DNA from: Chara braunii
Taxonomy: Eukaryota; Streptophyta; Charophyceae; Charales; Characeae
DNA length: 60,077 bases
Assembly: GCA_003427395.1 (NCBI GenBank)
Contig: BFEA01000064.1
Span: 3,167,335 to 3,227,411, forward strand
Reading direction: 5' to 3'
Both the position numbers and the translations under genes were made by a program. The notes beneath the pieces are model-generated. The model made no database searches, was not told where the DNA came from, and saw nothing but the letters and a program-made list of their open reading frames with translations. Shown here one piece after another: positions 9,331 to 22,600 of this stretch (the first letter of the stretch is position 1; each line of letters begins with the position of its first letter).

Positions 9331-9554
9331 GCAACCATAATTCCCGCACAATCACAACCTCGTTGGAGAGGCAAGCTCGTTGTAGAGCGCAATAACCCGC
9401 ACCAAGTAGGCGAACAAGGGACCTTAACCGTCATATCACATAGGAATATGTAAGAAAATATTTTTAATTTTACATTTTATTGTTTTTTGTTATTTTCGTT
9501 GTCGGTCCCATTTTTGGGACGTGGCACCGGTGTTGGTACCAAAACTATTTGTGG
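9331..9554. other. unassigned AT-rich sequence
   Basis: Contains a small hairpin (GTCCCATTTTTGGGAC, near 9,508). No other feature. Confidence 0.4.
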
Positions 9555-9626
9555 GGACCAGCGGGCCTAACTCAGTTGGTACACCCATGAGTTGTTGAAA
9601 TGAAGATCTGAGTTCGGATCCAGATG
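9555..9626 (+). repeat. tRNA-like SINE head
   Basis: TAACTCAGTTGG (9,568-9,579) resembles a pol III box A and GAGTTCGGATCC (9,610-9,621) a box B, about 30 bp apart as in tRNA genes. The arms do not fold into a convincing cloverleaf, so it is more likely a tRNA-derived SINE head than a tRNA gene. Related stretches lie at 25.7-26.4 kb. Confidence 0.55.
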
Positions 9627-12198
9627 ATGGGATTGGAAGAGTGGACCAAATATTTTGAATTGTCTACGACAGTTTTGTTCAAACACTGGCATCTCAAGGT
9701 CACCGCTCTTTTTTTTAAGCATCGGGTGCCTATTAGCAGGGGCTATTGTGGCCAGCAGTGCAGTGAGGTGCGATTGGAACCCCCCTATGGATGGTCACCG
9801 CAGTCGAGTACCTTGAGCACGCGCTAGTGGCCGTTGAGGTTTCTTCGTACTCGGGATCCTGGCAAAATTTCTATATCCCGCTTGTCTTGAAAAACGAACC
9901 GAGGAGATAACGTGCATGCGGGTCAGTGAGTGGCTAGCCCACGACGCGGAAGAAACCTGTGTGGCGGAGACCCTTTGTGGGTGCACCATCGCCAACCACC
10001 GTCCACTGTGACTGACTTGGGGGTGAGCGTGGTCGTTGGGACCCGAAAGATGGTATACTTTGCCTGAGCGGGGCCACGGGCACTATGGTGGAGGCCCACA
10101 GTCATACTAACATGCAAATCATTCTACGGACTTAGGTATATGAGCGAATGAATGATCGAACCAACTACTAGCTGGCTCCCGCCGAAGTTTCCCTCAGAAT
10201 GGCTAACGCTGTCAAGCAGTCGGTGCGTTGTTGTAGGGCCAAATGAGAGACGGTTAAAAAAGGCCTCAATTTTCAGACCACTTGTCAGGATATTTATAAT
10301 GGGGCCTCCATTTTTCATGCAAAATTCACTCCTTTCAGTTTTTGGGATTTTTAGGATTTTCAGGGTTTTTCAAGGTTAGCCAAAACAGTCAACTTCAAGA
10401 CCCCAACAAACACCAAACTTGGCACACACAAACCTTGACCAAAAATAAAATAGGGCAAAATTAAATTTAAAAAAAAAACAAAAAAACTAAAAAAAATGAT
10501 CTCCAATGCACTTTTCAGGGTTGAGAGGTTTAACCAGGGCTGAAAAGTGGGGGTCCCTGTTAACCGCTTATGGGCCAGATGTTGAGGGATGCGCTCTCTA
10601 AGAGGTGCGACTCACCGTTGCCTTTCGTTTTTTATCTTTTCTTTGTTGCAAACGGGTCTCGGTTGGGGTAGCGTAGGAAGAGCATGAGAAGATCAGAGAA
10701 GGAGCAAGGGAGTTGACCACCAAAAAAAAGGGGGTGAACCTGAACGCAAATCCGTGCCAGGTACGTTTAAAAAAATCGGGGATGAAGATCACAATGGGGG
10801 AGGAGGCTATGACGCGGCGAAGATATGATATTTCACCCGATATTTGATGAAAGCGAGTGACTTAGGATGTTAAACATGTTCTCTGGGACCCGGCGAACTA
10901 GATGGTGTAGCTAAATCAAGATGAGAGTTAGTAAAAGGGGAGGAAGAAGAGATATAAGGTGCGCAGAAAGGGAGAGAAAGTCGGAGAGGGGAGGGTGAGT
11001 GTTGAAGCATCCGGCCGATTCTCGGTCTATTTCAACGAATGAAGGTGTTTTTCCGAGGTTTTTGCACATTGCGAGTCGATTCAAGTTGGTTGTGATTGAT
11101 TCTCAGTTCGGATGATGGCTCGGTCGCTACTGGTAGTAGGAGGTGTGCAACCACTACGGGAGTATGGTGATGTATTTTCTCATACTCTAGCGAAAAATCA
11201 ATTCACATAGTGCACTTTTGGTGAGTAGTGGGGCAGGGCCTATCTGCCACGGACGTCCGATCTGCGGCACATCTTCATCCTGGAACTACCCAGCATCTTG
11301 ATCGTCTCCCCGACGGCTCGGGTGTTGCACCTCGTTTGTCGTCGGTTTTGCTCCTAGTGGTCGTGCTTGCCCTCATTACGTCTCGATTGGATAGATGACT
11401 TCTTCATCTTTCTAATGCCCCTCTGTGCAGTGTTGTTTGTTGGGGATTATTTGTTGAAGGCCTAGGCTTACTTTAGTTCTCGTCTATAACAACAGTTTTT
11501 GCCCCTCGTAGTGCTGATTGGTCATTGGGATCGGATTTCGACGATCTTGAGACCTTCGTTGATTTTTTATTGAACCTGGCCATGTTGAGGGTCAGGTGCA
11601 TTTGCACGACTAAAGGTTGTTGAAGAAAGAGGGTGTGGAAGAGAGGCATCGCTCACCACACTCATCATCCCGATCAGCATCGTGTTGTCAACAAGCTCTT
11701 GCCATTCGCCACCTTAAATCATATGCATTTTAGTTGATCAGACTCAGTTCCGAGCAATGACCCTGCCCTTGAGGTGATCGCGGTAATCGGGGAAAGAGAC
11801 TGGTCATGCTCTAGCAATAAATTCATTCCCTGTTTTTGTGAGAGAAGCGGGAGACTTCTCGTCTGTACAACTTTCCACTTAGTAGTGGAAGCTTCATTTT
11901 CACTTTGACCAAACGAGGGCAGTAGTCAAGTAAATATAGAAAAAAGTGGCTTGGGGAGTAGTCAGGTTCCACAAAGGGGGCTATGGTTGCGACTTGGAGG
12001 ACTGCTAGGGGCAGTTTGTTTTGCGTCTCCGCTTCGGTTTGACCATCTTACTATGACATTTAGCTGCCATCGAGGGGTCCTCAGGCGCGTCAAGGTATCA
12101 AGGTCCTCTTACACGAGTCTGAGTGCATCCCTCTTGTATATGAGCAACTTAATTTTTTTTCTCTGCCCTTCTTACTTTCAGTCTAGTCTATTGGTTCA

Positions 12199-12328
12199 AA
12201 GAGGAAGGCGGCAGGCGGGATTGCAACCCGTAATCCGTGTCAAGGCCTCTGTGGGAGGTTCGCCCCTTCGATTGCGGGAACTCTCCCGAAACCTAGGCGA
12301 GGTTCTGGAGGCAGGGAACGGTTAGGTA
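12199..12328 (+). repeat. conserved GC-rich block of giant repeat
   Basis: Shares GGCGGCAGGCGGGATTGCAA and GTTCTGGAGGCAGGGAAC with 38,668-38,793. It lies about 270-300 bp upstream of each hairpin array. The words GGATTGCAACCCGTAATCC can fold back. Confidence 0.75.
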
Positions 12329-12593
12329 AACCATCTTTTTGCCTTGTGTGATCGCACGAATCCTCTATCAGTACATCTTTTTAGTTTGATTGAAATGTAT
12401 GCATGCAACCTTATGTTTAATATTTCGTTTTGAAATTTAATCAAATAAGATGAAAGAAATCTCTGTATGAATCTCACTTTGCATTATTGCTTGAAACTCA
12501 GACTGAAGAGGAATGAATTGGGGGAAGGTGGGAAGAAGGTGGTTTTGTTTACGTTTAATTGGGTCTTCTGTGTTTATTTCTGTTTCATCTACA

Positions 12594-13418
12594 ACTAGGT
12601 AATGTGTCTGTGGTCAGGTCTACTTGTTGTGGTATTGGTGATTCATCTTCTTTATGACCAAGCAATGTGGCTTCGGCCAGACTTGGTTGTGTTGTATATT
12701 GTGTCTTCTTGAGAGTCGGACAATGTGACTTTAGTCACGTCTGATTGTCGTACCTTTGTAAGTTGTTATCTATGCAGTTAGGCAATGTGGCTTCTGTTTG
12801 GCCTAGCTGACTACGTGGTGTCATTCTATTTGTTACTCCAACAGGACAATGTGGTTTCGGCGAGGTCTGGTTGTTGTCTCTGTTGTGATTTGCTTGTTGG
12901 AAGGGTTTAAAAGTTGGGTAATGTGGCTTCGATCATATTCAACTACTTGTTTTTCTGAGATTTGGACACAGGACTAAGCAATGTGGCTTCGGTTGGCTTA
13001 GTATGAAGTCGCACACATAACAAGAAACCTAAGAATATGATTTTCTATATGTATATATATATATATATATGTATGTATTATACGTTTATTAAGTGAACAA
13101 GCTAGTCAGATAATGTGGCTTCGGTTTGGTCTGACTATAGCTATCACAAAAGAAGAAGAAAATGTTCAGTTAAGAATATAAAAAAGAAAGTAATCTAAAG
13201 GCGGAATGAACAATGTGGCTTCGGTTTGGCTTAGTCTTAGTCTTTAAAAGATTAAAAGTTCAGAAAATTATTATAACTTTGATATTAAACACTTAGCAGG
13301 ATTACATAATGCTGCTTCGGTTTGGTTTGGTTAACCGTCTGATAAAGAGAGAAGTAGTGTCATTGTTTTGTGTATACAAAGGTAAAAGATTAAGCAAAGT
13401 GGCTTCAGTTTGGCTTAA
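12594..13418 (+). other. array of covarying hairpins (loop type 1)
   Basis: About eleven copies of a loop close to AATGTGGCTTCGGTTTG at irregular 60-130 bp spacing, each closed by its own stem. Stems read: ACCAAG/CTTGGT (12,657); GTCGGA/TCTGAT (12,715); CAGTTAGGC/GCCTAGCTG (12,775); CAACAGGAC/GTCTGGTTG (12,839); AGTTGGGT/ATTCAACT (12,912); ACTAAGC/GCTTAGT (12,973); TAGTCAGAT/GTCTGACTA (13,103); TTAAGC/GCTTAA (13,390). Units near 12,596, 13,208 and 13,305 pair weakly. Stems differ but pairing holds, using G-T pairs, while the loop stays constant. Function unknown. Confidence 0.88.
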
Positions 13419-13599
13419 CTATTTATGGGAAAATAACTTGGGGGTTTTGCGAGCATACTTACTCATTTATGGTATGGACTTGCATGTGGTTAAGTGTGAG
13501 TTGTACTTGTTCTGAGGTTTTAACTTTGATAGGTAGTTACTTTAGATGTTCGTCATGTGTTGGAGTTGTAGGAGTTCGTTCAATTCCTGCATTTTCTTA

Positions 13600-14290
13600 G
13601 TTAAATTTATTTGACTTAGATAAATTTCACCATTTTCAGGGATAAATTTATTTTTCTCATCCTTGGCCTTGTATAAATTTGGGGAAAACATTTTCCTAAG
13701 GGAAGTGTTGCCTAAATTTTTGTAAATCCATAAAGTTGGTCAAAATTTATCTTTTACAAAGTTGAACTTTTGTCAGAATTTATATGTGACTTAGTATAAA
13801 TCTGAGAAGTCTGCCTCTCTAAAAGAGATGCTGCCCAAATTTTCATTAATTCAGAGATTTAGAAAAACTTGGTTTTGTGAATTTAAATTACTTTTTAAAT
13901 CTCGTATTTAGCTTCGAATACATTTTCGAAACGTACTTTTTATACGGGAAGGATTGCCCAAATTTCTACAAATCTAAAAAAGTTAGTAAAATTTTATTGT
14001 GACATAATTCAAATTTTATGTTGAGTTAATAAATTGACGTGGTATAAATCTGGGAAACCTACCTCCCTAAAGGAGATGTTAAGCAAGGTTTTACTAAGTC
14101 AGGGAGTTAGATAAAATTTAACTTCTAAAAATCGAAGATCGCTTTCAAATTTTACATTCAATCTTTATATAAATTCTGCAAACATACGTTCCGTACGAGA
14201 AGCGCTGCCGAAATTTCTTAAGATATAAAGAAGTTAAAATATTTTTAGGATGCTTGAGAGTTTGGCAGTTTGCCCTCGCGTCGGAAAGAT
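13600..14290 (+). repeat. ~122-bp diverged tandem repeats
   Basis: Five or six units marked by AAAGGGA-like purines, GTTGCCCAAATTT, then AGGAGTTAG and AAAATTTA, at about 13,690, 13,823, 13,945, 14,075 and 14,193. The same repeat type occupies the matching place in the right copy. Confidence 0.78.
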
Positions 14291-15549
14291 ACTATCGAAA
14301 TTCCTGTTTTTTTCAGATGAGTATAAGAGGTGAGGTAGGAAGGTAGGATTATTTCATAATCACTCAAACATAGCTTGGACACTGGCATGTGGTGTGTTGC
14401 ATGTCACTCTTATTTCACATTAATTCAAGGTTTAACTAGTTTCAAGTTGATCCTACAAGGATCATTTTTTGTTATCCTTTGATAACAGGTCGGTTTACGG
14501 CCCAACTTTTAACTTATTCTCACAACTCAACCTAAGGCCTTAAACCCTGTGGGTTGAATTTCTTTTTTCGGATTCTTACCTAAACTTTTATTTAATGGTC
14601 ATTTAAAAAGGGACGAAGTGTTTTCTTTCAGAAGGTTGAACAATGTTTGGGGTTTGTGTGATCAAGGCAAGGGGTGTGAGTGCAGAGAGTGGTTGAAGTT
14701 GATCTTGTGTGGTGTGTGCTCTGTCGATGTGGAAATCTTTGATATGATTGCAAATATGTTTTGTGAGTTGAAGTCCGGATTTAACTTGTCTGCGATCGTG
14801 TGTATGTTTTTGAAGGAAGTCAGATTGTGATTGTGAGAAATAATTTTTCGTATTTCATAACCCTTTATATTTATGTTTTTTTTGTGTCCACATGATCCAT
14901 CGAGATTGTGCTAATTGATCAAATAGTTTTATATCGTGAGAAAAGGAAGATCCCTTTCTTATTTTTGCTCCTTAGAATCTCTATAGTTGGACGTTAAGAT
15001 TCGTAGCAATTGTCAAAGTCAAACCTCTCGACCTGTTTTCAGGTCTCTAATGATGGAACCCCACTTTCAGTCTTAGGGATGTTGAGCTGCTACAAAAGGT
15101 CAAAGCCCGCCCACCGCTCATCCGCGCAGGGTGCAAAAGAGGGTAGAACTCACAACCGCCTCAATGGTTGCCTGGCGTCAAGAGATTAACCCTTCAAGAC
15201 ACGTGTCAGCCGACACTTGAGTGCGGCCACATGATTGTAGACACCACATAGTACTTCATCACTTCGACTGCTTGTGTAGCCATGCATGGCGAGTCAATAT
15301 GACAGAAACCTATGTCGCTGCGATATCTATTCAGAGTTTCACGCGTGACACGAACTCATTTAAGCCATTAGAAATTATGGGTTGGATGTGACAACGGGAC
15401 TAAGTGCGATTTACGTATGACGTTCGATTTTCGTTTAGTGAGATATATTGTGTGGTTAGATTTGAACGTCCTAGTCGACCTGTATAAAACCTCGTTCAAG
15501 AGATCAACGCCTCGGACGACGATTCACGCACGGGTCCGATTTGGGCATT

Positions 15550-15857
15550 AACCGCACGTACCCCCTATGCTACAACGAACGAGAAACGCCCTCGGTTGGG
15601 TCACCTCGACGATTGCATACGAAAAATCTTCGCATGTGGATCGGTAGCTCAGCGGGGATACGCCCACCTAAGGGATGGTGACAGCTCCTACGGGTGGAGG
15701 TAAGTTGTACCTCGCATGACCCTATCCTGTCGTAGGGGTTCACGAGAGGTATGGTTCGCGCACTCAGCCGGAGCGGCAACGCTCTACAATGAAGTCCTGC
15801 AGAATCCTGTGTGACACGGCTGGGAGGGTCCCCTCCACACGACCGATGAGCTCGACA
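15550..15857 (+). repeat. 3' terminal block of giant repeat
   Basis: The most conserved part of the family: CCGCACGTACCCCCTATGCT, GAGAAACGCCCTCGG, GGTAGCTCAGCGGGGATACG, GTCGTAGGGGTTCACGAGAG, ending GAGCTCGACA. Counterparts lie at 42,045-42,387 (plus), 24,871 and 28,909 (minus). A box A-like word is present, but the box B-like word is lost in the inverted copies, so a pol III role is not supported. Confidence 0.85.
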
Positions 15858-17200
15858 ACACGATTATCTTTATCTCGCCCATCCCTTGTGTTCTCCGCTC
15901 CCGCACATTTCACTTCTCTCTAGAGGGTCCATCTCTTCTTGCTCTTTCCCCTTACACTTGTCACCTATGGTTGTTCCTCTTCCCGCTTGTCTTCTCTATT
16001 GGCGAGGTTTTCCCTTCGACCTGTTGTACACACGTGAGGTCGTAGTGTTTCTCACGATTGCAATGTCCTACCTACGATCACAGTTGGATGTCGATTGCGG
16101 CTTCTGGCTGGTTTTCACTCTTTCTTAAATGAATTTGCCTTATAAACCCTCATCGTGAGAATTGTCATTTACGGGGTTCTCACGTTCTGACTATAAGTAA
16201 TTCTGAGAGTCAGGGCATGGAACCAAATTTGTGCTTCATTCTCACAACATTATGAGCCCTTAGTCTCACAACATAACTTCATTTCTACTAACTTCAGTAT
16301 CCCTACTAATAAGTTGAGTGCTTCTACCTCATTCAAAGTAGGAGTTAGCCTAATAGGTCTCGGTACTAACTATTAAACAACTAACAACAGAATCGAATTC
16401 CTTCACCGCTATTGGGCTAGCACCTTTTGATAAGGAACTGAATCTAATTTCTCCATAACACGGCAGAGACTCAAGTTTCAATCCCACCACTGCCAAAACT
16501 TAAATTTGGTCGAGCGACTTCAAATAAGGTTTTGTCCTTGACGACAACTATTTTTCATCGATTGCCCTGGTTATATGGCAGTGTCCTTTACTAAATATTA
16601 TTTTTATCTTTACTGACTTTGGATAAGCCAAAGTACTAACCCCTAGAGTCAAGCAATTATCTTCGGCCTGTTCGATCTGACAGCCACATTTTTTAACTGC
16701 CTCGGCAAGACAGTTGAGGACTATATTAATTTTAACACACAATTGGGCATCGAACACGCCGACGTACTAACCCTTAAGTCTACATTTGTGTACCATTAGC
16801 TTCTTCCGACCTGACTTGATCTTAATCGACCCCTCGACCTTTGCGGTCGATGGATTTTTGATAATTTCGTACTTTTATCAAGTGTCGTGCCAAGGCACGT
16901 GAACCGTATGTTTTTCGGTTCGGTCGTCTTTCCATCGTTACGTTCGGCATATGGTAAAATATCAAACTATATGAACAAATACCTTTGTGAAGGTATTTAT
17001 TTACACAACGAGGTATATTAAAAATTGCAAGTGTTTTTTTTTTAAACACTTTTTACCTTTCAATGCAAGTGCAAGCCTCTAACAGCGAAATAATAAGTGA
17101 TTTTATGATGTTTGCTTCCAATAAAGAATCAACTCATATATCAGTAAAGTGAATTAAAAAAAAAGTCTCTCGCTAGAGAAGAAATTTATACAGGTCTAAT
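15858..17200. other. unassigned AT-rich sequence
   Basis: No repeat family or coding signal identified on either strand. Confidence 0.4.
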
Positions 17201-18680
17201 GCAAATGCAAAGAAGAAAAACATTGGGCCTAAACGGTCTCCCAAAAGAGCAATGAGAAACATTTTGTACCTTTCTCTTACCAAATCTCATGCAATTTTAC
17301 CACCAGTTATGGGTACCCTTTATAAATGACATCATTCCCCCTACAAATATGAGTTTTATAAAAGGAAGGAAAATATACTTTATTGGTGAATTAATTTTTG
17401 AAACTGACAAAACAATCAAACCATAATGTTGCATTCATCTTCATCAATTTTGAAAAAAACATATGACCATGTGGATTGTGTTTTCTTTTTACAAATGTTT
17501 ATAAAAAAATAAATTGACCTATTTTTTATCGATGGTTGAAGATCCTACACCAGATCTCCACCGCTATTGTACAAGCCAATGGTACCGTAGCACCAGAGAC
17601 ACAACTTTCATTATTAGTCTAACAAGATTATCATATTACCCCTTTCTTTTTCCTTATTTCTTTGGAGGCATAGGCGACCAACTTACGAGTTAACTAGGAT
17701 CTTAAAGAACTACAAATTTATTTCATCCCCGAGGTGGTCATCCTTGTCTGCTCCCTCTTCGCCAATGACCTGACACCAGTGATGATAGATGCCTCTATTG
17801 ACAATATAATAGATATATATTTGATGGAGAAATTTTGTCAAACTCGCACATATCATTCAACTGGGGGAATAAAATATTGGGATAGTACACACATTATGAA
17901 GGAGGTCGTCCCTCTGTAACACTGACTGTCGAAAACCTCAATAATATGGGTACCGAGAGTGACTCTTACCACACAAGAATGTCCCACCTCAAATGATGAG
18001 TGGATATTAAAGACTTCATTGCAGAACTGTCCCTAAAAAAAGTTAAACACACACACGGGTATGTCGAATGTTAGTCATCAATAACATGGCGATTGTCTCC
18101 ATTAGGTATAAACGAGTCTTATAGACCCTGAGCAAAACAAAATGTCAAAACTCTCAAATATCAAATTACAGTATTGTTATGGAGAGGAATCCAAAAATAC
18201 AATCCTTCGGTTCACATGGAGCTTCGTAATGCAACTTAAATCCAAGAGAGGATTACAGATCATTAACCTGAAATGCGGACTAAAACCCTCGTCATCGAAT
18301 GAGTCAGGAGGCTCTCATTCTGCCAACGAATCACCTGGGGAGCCCGGGCCTTGCAACAGATTGCCAAAGTAGCCCCTCAGTCCCCCCCGCCCCCTAGGTA
18401 GTTCACCCACTCACATACATTGGGTTGCTGACAGATATTAGATTAGCTTCTGACACTTAACAAGGTACGAATATGCATCAAGCGGAGCAACACGATATGA
18501 TATAACACTAGATGACCTGGAGGAAGCTCCCTCTCCAAGATAAAGCGAGTTATCGAGTATTGGGAGGAGGTCTATAGACAACCACTATTTGATAATCAAT
18601 GGATCGCTCGCCGTGAAGGTCAAATATTTTGTTGTAGTTCAAAGTCTCGTTGAAAAAATTGGGTCAAGCATAAGGTCATC
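17200..18680 (+). pseudogene. decayed LINE reverse transcriptase
   Basis: Plus strand. A block-A-like KTYDHVDCVFFLQM lies at about 17,455-17,500, preceded by EFYKRKENILYW in place of FIKGRNIL. Then TAIVQANGTVAPETQLSLLV (near 17,560) matches the segment before the LINE QGCPLSP block, and SLFANDLT at about 17,755 stands where FADD is expected. Around 18,230, SKRGLQIINLKCGL matches the conserved C-terminal GGLGI.NLK segment. Many stops and frameshifts. The family resembles plant L1-type elements. The 61- and 76-codon frames here are fragments of it. Confidence 0.72.
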
Positions 18681-19300
18681 AAGGTAGGGGACATATGAGA
18701 TCAAGAGAACGGTGATTGGAAGACGGTTTTACAATTACAGTGCAGAAACTTGATTAGGTGGGCATTGTAGATTACGCTGAACGTATTGGGAATATGATAG
18801 AGCCCCGTGAAGAAGAAGTTATGCTTAGCCTCTTCCATAAAACATAAAACAACACCCTTATCAGGTTTTAGTCGTACACAATATGTTGGTTCCCAAAATT
18901 GCAGATTTAAAATCCAAAGAACAATGGATAGTATTCCAATCAAACATGCCTATCAACAAACCCCCCCTACTAAATGACAACCCTCCCCCAACCAAGTATA
19001 CACACGCAAGAGAAAACAATTATGAGTCATCCACATGGAGATCAACGCCACATTTAAACCACCACTTCCCCCACCAGCCTAAAGTCGACATGCCGGTGAG
19101 TTAGGGTTGTAAACGGCGAGAGGTCAACGAGCACTTCGAAACGAAAAGAGAAAAAGAAACTAGTATGGCATTTGAAGTTGAGAAAATGTCGGCGAGGGCG
19201 CTTTATCTGTTTCTAATTTTGGGGTTTGTCTTTCGAACAAGGCGATTGTTCTTTCGTTTCATTTTTGTTTTTTTGCAAAAAGTAAAAAAAAAAACAACGC
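18681..19300. other. unassigned sequence
   Basis: No clear feature. It could include decayed 3' LINE sequence. Confidence 0.35.
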
Positions 19301-19600
19301 CTTGAAGTCCAGTACTCTGGACTGAGCAAAGCGATAGTTAATCCTAAGGTAAGACTTGGAAATATACACCGCAATGATTTTCATTTTTCGTGCATGTCGG
19401 GAGCAGTGTAGTGAGGCACGAAATGTAGTGGTGCCACCAATTTCATTTTCATGTGTTTTTTTTGTAAAGTACGAAAAACAAAAAAAAACTCGATTGTGCA
19501 AAACGATAGTGAATCTGGTGGTGGAACACAGAAAGATACTCTACCATGATTCTTATCTTTGGTGCATGTTGGGAGGAGTGGAGCAAGGCCCAAAACGTTG
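19300..19600 (+). mobile_element. two degenerate family D-like MITE copies
   Basis: 19,320-19,420 and 19,495-19,595 share GATAGT, GGAAATAT/GAAAGATA, CATGATT, TTTTTCGTGCATGT/CTTTGGTGCATGT and GAGGC/AAGGCCC with the MITEs at 59.4-59.7 kb (GGAAAGATACACGGCCATGA, TTTTGTGCATTTC, GAGGCCC). They are strongly decayed, consistent with old copies. Confidence 0.55.
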
Positions 19601-22600
19601 TGGCACAACAATTTCAATTCTCTGGTTTTTTTTTTTGCAAAATAAAAATAAATAAATGAAGTGGGACCTACGGAAAGAGAATTACAAATGGTTTGGAGTA
19701 GTGGAGGGAGGCTCACCCTGTAATACCGGTAGGCCGAAAGTGGATTACAAATATAGGTTACCAAATATAGGTTTCCCGGTCCCCCCAGTTTTCGACGTCG
19801 GGGGGAGTGGTGGTTTAACACGTTGAGACTAAATGTCAACCTAAATTATAAAATTAAGAGTAGATGGTTGAAATACCGTAACATTGGTTAGGAGGATTTT
19901 CAACCCATGAAAAATGCTTCGAGGGGACAAAAACCAAACCAACAAAATTCGTCTTTTTCAAATGGCAGATTGAACATCGACATCTGTCATAAATGACTCG
20001 CTAATGGATAAGACTAATCTTGAAAAAGGAGACCTAGCCTGGTCATAATGTAAGGCATGCTACTAAGGATCTCTCTTTTGTAAAATAAGGGAAACCATTG
20101 AATTTTGTTTTTCACAATGTCCGGTGGTCAACCTTACATGACGTTGACGGGATAGAATATGACACCAACTAAGGTATGGCCCAGATTGGTCACATGGGTC
20201 ATGGAACTAGCATGCCATATTATGCAATACTATTAATGTTTTTTTTTAAATGTTTGGTGGTCATCCTTACTTGACGCTAAGCGAGTCATTGCTCATACAA
20301 CCAAATAACACCTTTGAGAACAATATGTTCACTCTTGGGATAAAATAATAATTTGCTCCTCCCTTGTAAAAAAATATGCACTCTTAAAATAGGAGTTTGC
20401 CTAAAGGTTGAAAGATTCGTAGACACTATTAAACAATAAATTCATATTAAATTAACAGTCAAACGGCCAAAACTCAAAACGAAAATAGACCTACATATAA
20501 AATCATAGACACATAGTAGGTAATTCAATTTTTTTTTAAAAAACCAATTGGGAGGACTCGGAGAACAAAAGGAAAAGATAATTGTCATCCAATGGGCGGG
20601 AGGCTAAAAAAAAAATTAAGACTCAATCAAGAAAGATTACGAATTGATATTCCACGATTGGATGATGGAGCAAGCCCCATTTCACTACCTGCAAATTTTT
20701 CTTATATTTTTTCATCTCATCGTCCGACATGGGTTGAACCCAAATAGATCAAAAATGAATAACAAAAGGAAGGTAATATAGTCTTAGTCATAGCCCGAAA
20801 AAGGTATCAACTGATATTTTCAAAAGCCATCTCATACCACAAGGAGTGTCAGAGCGAAAGATACTTATGCCTACGTTGTGGCCCATAAGGGATTGGAAAG
20901 ACTATTTTACGAAACCTGATAGTAATTAAAAGATTAAAATATTGGTTATCCCACTAGACAGTAAATAAAAGGCCAAGATTTTGTCTATGACTTTTAAAAT
21001 ACATATATGAGAAACGATAAGTAGTAAGGAAAAGGAATAGACTGCAACGGAGCCACTAAGAAAAACGTTGATAAGGGATGTACCTATGGGACATAGGACC
21101 CCGTTTCTAGCATATGACGCGTTCTTCCAATAGAACGGGGGAACCACCATAGAGCTAACTAGTACACCTATCTGATAGTAGCGGTGCAATGAAATCGCAT
21201 TAGCCCACTAGTTAGTAGCAGTGTTATTGATTGGCTAGGGCATTGCAGGAGGTTCCAACTACCCAATAGATAGTGGTTCATCTCGCAGTAGGGTAACCTT
21301 GCAACCATTATGCTTCTTGTTTTCACATTTAGTACGATGATATTTTAGGTTATTGGTTTTACATTTTACAAAGAGGGTCTTGAATTATATCACAATATGT
21401 AACGCAGGAAAAAAAAGAAATTGTTAGAGATAAGCAAATATAAGCGAGATTTTAACTGTCAGTGGAATGTTAGACATAAAAAATTGGAGGGAAGTATATA
21501 TGGATTTTGACACACTGATTGACAAGTTCCTTGTGGAGTATAAAATGAGAATGAATAAGATTTTTCATTTATCCAAACAGGCCAAGGAATTTGTCTTTCT
21601 AATACACTTAATACATTGAATGAAACATATGTGTGTATGATGCAAAATTCGAAAGAATAATCAAATGAGACTTTACTTATTAGATGTTTTATTGTCTTAT
21701 GAGGAAGGTAGGAATGAAGAAAGAATCACAAGTGCAACATAATAAAAATAATAAGGAAATATGCACGGTTTTGATGAAACTAAAACAATAGAATAGGGGA
21801 TAAGAGAGGGTAATAAGTTTAGAAGTGAAAAAATAATATGAGCTGAAATTCGATCGTAAAAGATTTGTTTTGTTTTCTGTCATTTTTTAATGTGGAGCAC
21901 TATAGATGTCAAATCAGAGGTCGTGGAGTCGTGTAGTTCATATTACTAAATTAAGGACATGATCTTCTGAGTCATTGTAGTATTTGAAAATTAGTGAGAC
22001 ATCCTAAGTTGCTTAATATGATTTGTGAGGAGGTATAGAAATCAGGTAAATCGCTCTAATTCGTTGATGAAAAACATTAACGTAAAACGAAAAGGGTCGG
22101 GAAGGAATTGAAACCAGCTTAGTGAATTCAGTAAAAACTCGATATGTGAGCGCATTCTAAGTCGGTGATGATGTGCTTATCGTTGTCCATCATTTGCAAT
22201 TAGAAACAGTTATGTGTCGCAAGTTTAGACATCACTTCTTCGGGTCATGGCGGATCCTTCAAGTTATCAATTATGATGTTGTCGATTATGATATTGCCAA
22301 TATAACTGTCACCTTCCATGTAAAGTTGTCTTATTATCTTCGATAGACCCGTGTACATATTTTTTATCATGTCTTCTTGTTGCGTGCTTATTGTAGACCG
22401 TTCTAGTGTTTCGTCGCTCACCCTTACGATCACCCTTCGTCTATCAACATGAACGGTTACGAGGAGTTCGCTGTTTTCAACACTGTATCGCGATAAATAC
22501 CAACAATGCCCCTTCACCCACTGATTATGTTGTGCATTGGAAGGACTATTCTGATGAGGACCCTAAATAAAACCCTTTGAGCACTTGAAGCATGCGAGGA

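Larger units (their letters stand above)
9770..15857 (+). mobile_element. giant repeat element, left copy
   Basis: A long non-coding repeat sharing ordered blocks with 34,789-42,387: CCTTGAGCACGCGCT and GCGGAAGAAAC (about 9.8-9.95 kb); GGCGGCAGGCGGGATTGCAA (about 12.2 kb); a hairpin array (12.6-13.4); ~122-bp repeats (13.6-14.3); GATAACAGGTCGGT (14.48); TTGTGATTGTGAGAAAT (14.83); and a terminal block ending GAGCTCGACA at 15,857. Its 5' limit is not located; it may start left of 9.77 kb. LTR-like ends and absence of coding sequence suggest a solo LTR or a large non-autonomous LTR element. Identity to the right copy is patchy, so the copies are old. Confidence 0.72.

Noticed and set aside
12594-13418. 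CRISPR array
   Set aside because: The conserved word is closed by variable pairing stems, spacers vary from about 45 to 110 bp, there are no cas genes, and the context is eukaryotic.
15640-15760. tRNA gene (GGTAGCTCAGCGG with GGGGTTCACGAG)
   Set aside because: The box-like words are about 80-90 bp apart, no cloverleaf forms, and the box B-like word is lost in the two inverted copies.
19381-19839. 152-codon frame on the minus strand
   Set aside because: It overlaps decayed MITE copies, is rich in poly(T)-derived residues and has no domain or homologous feel.
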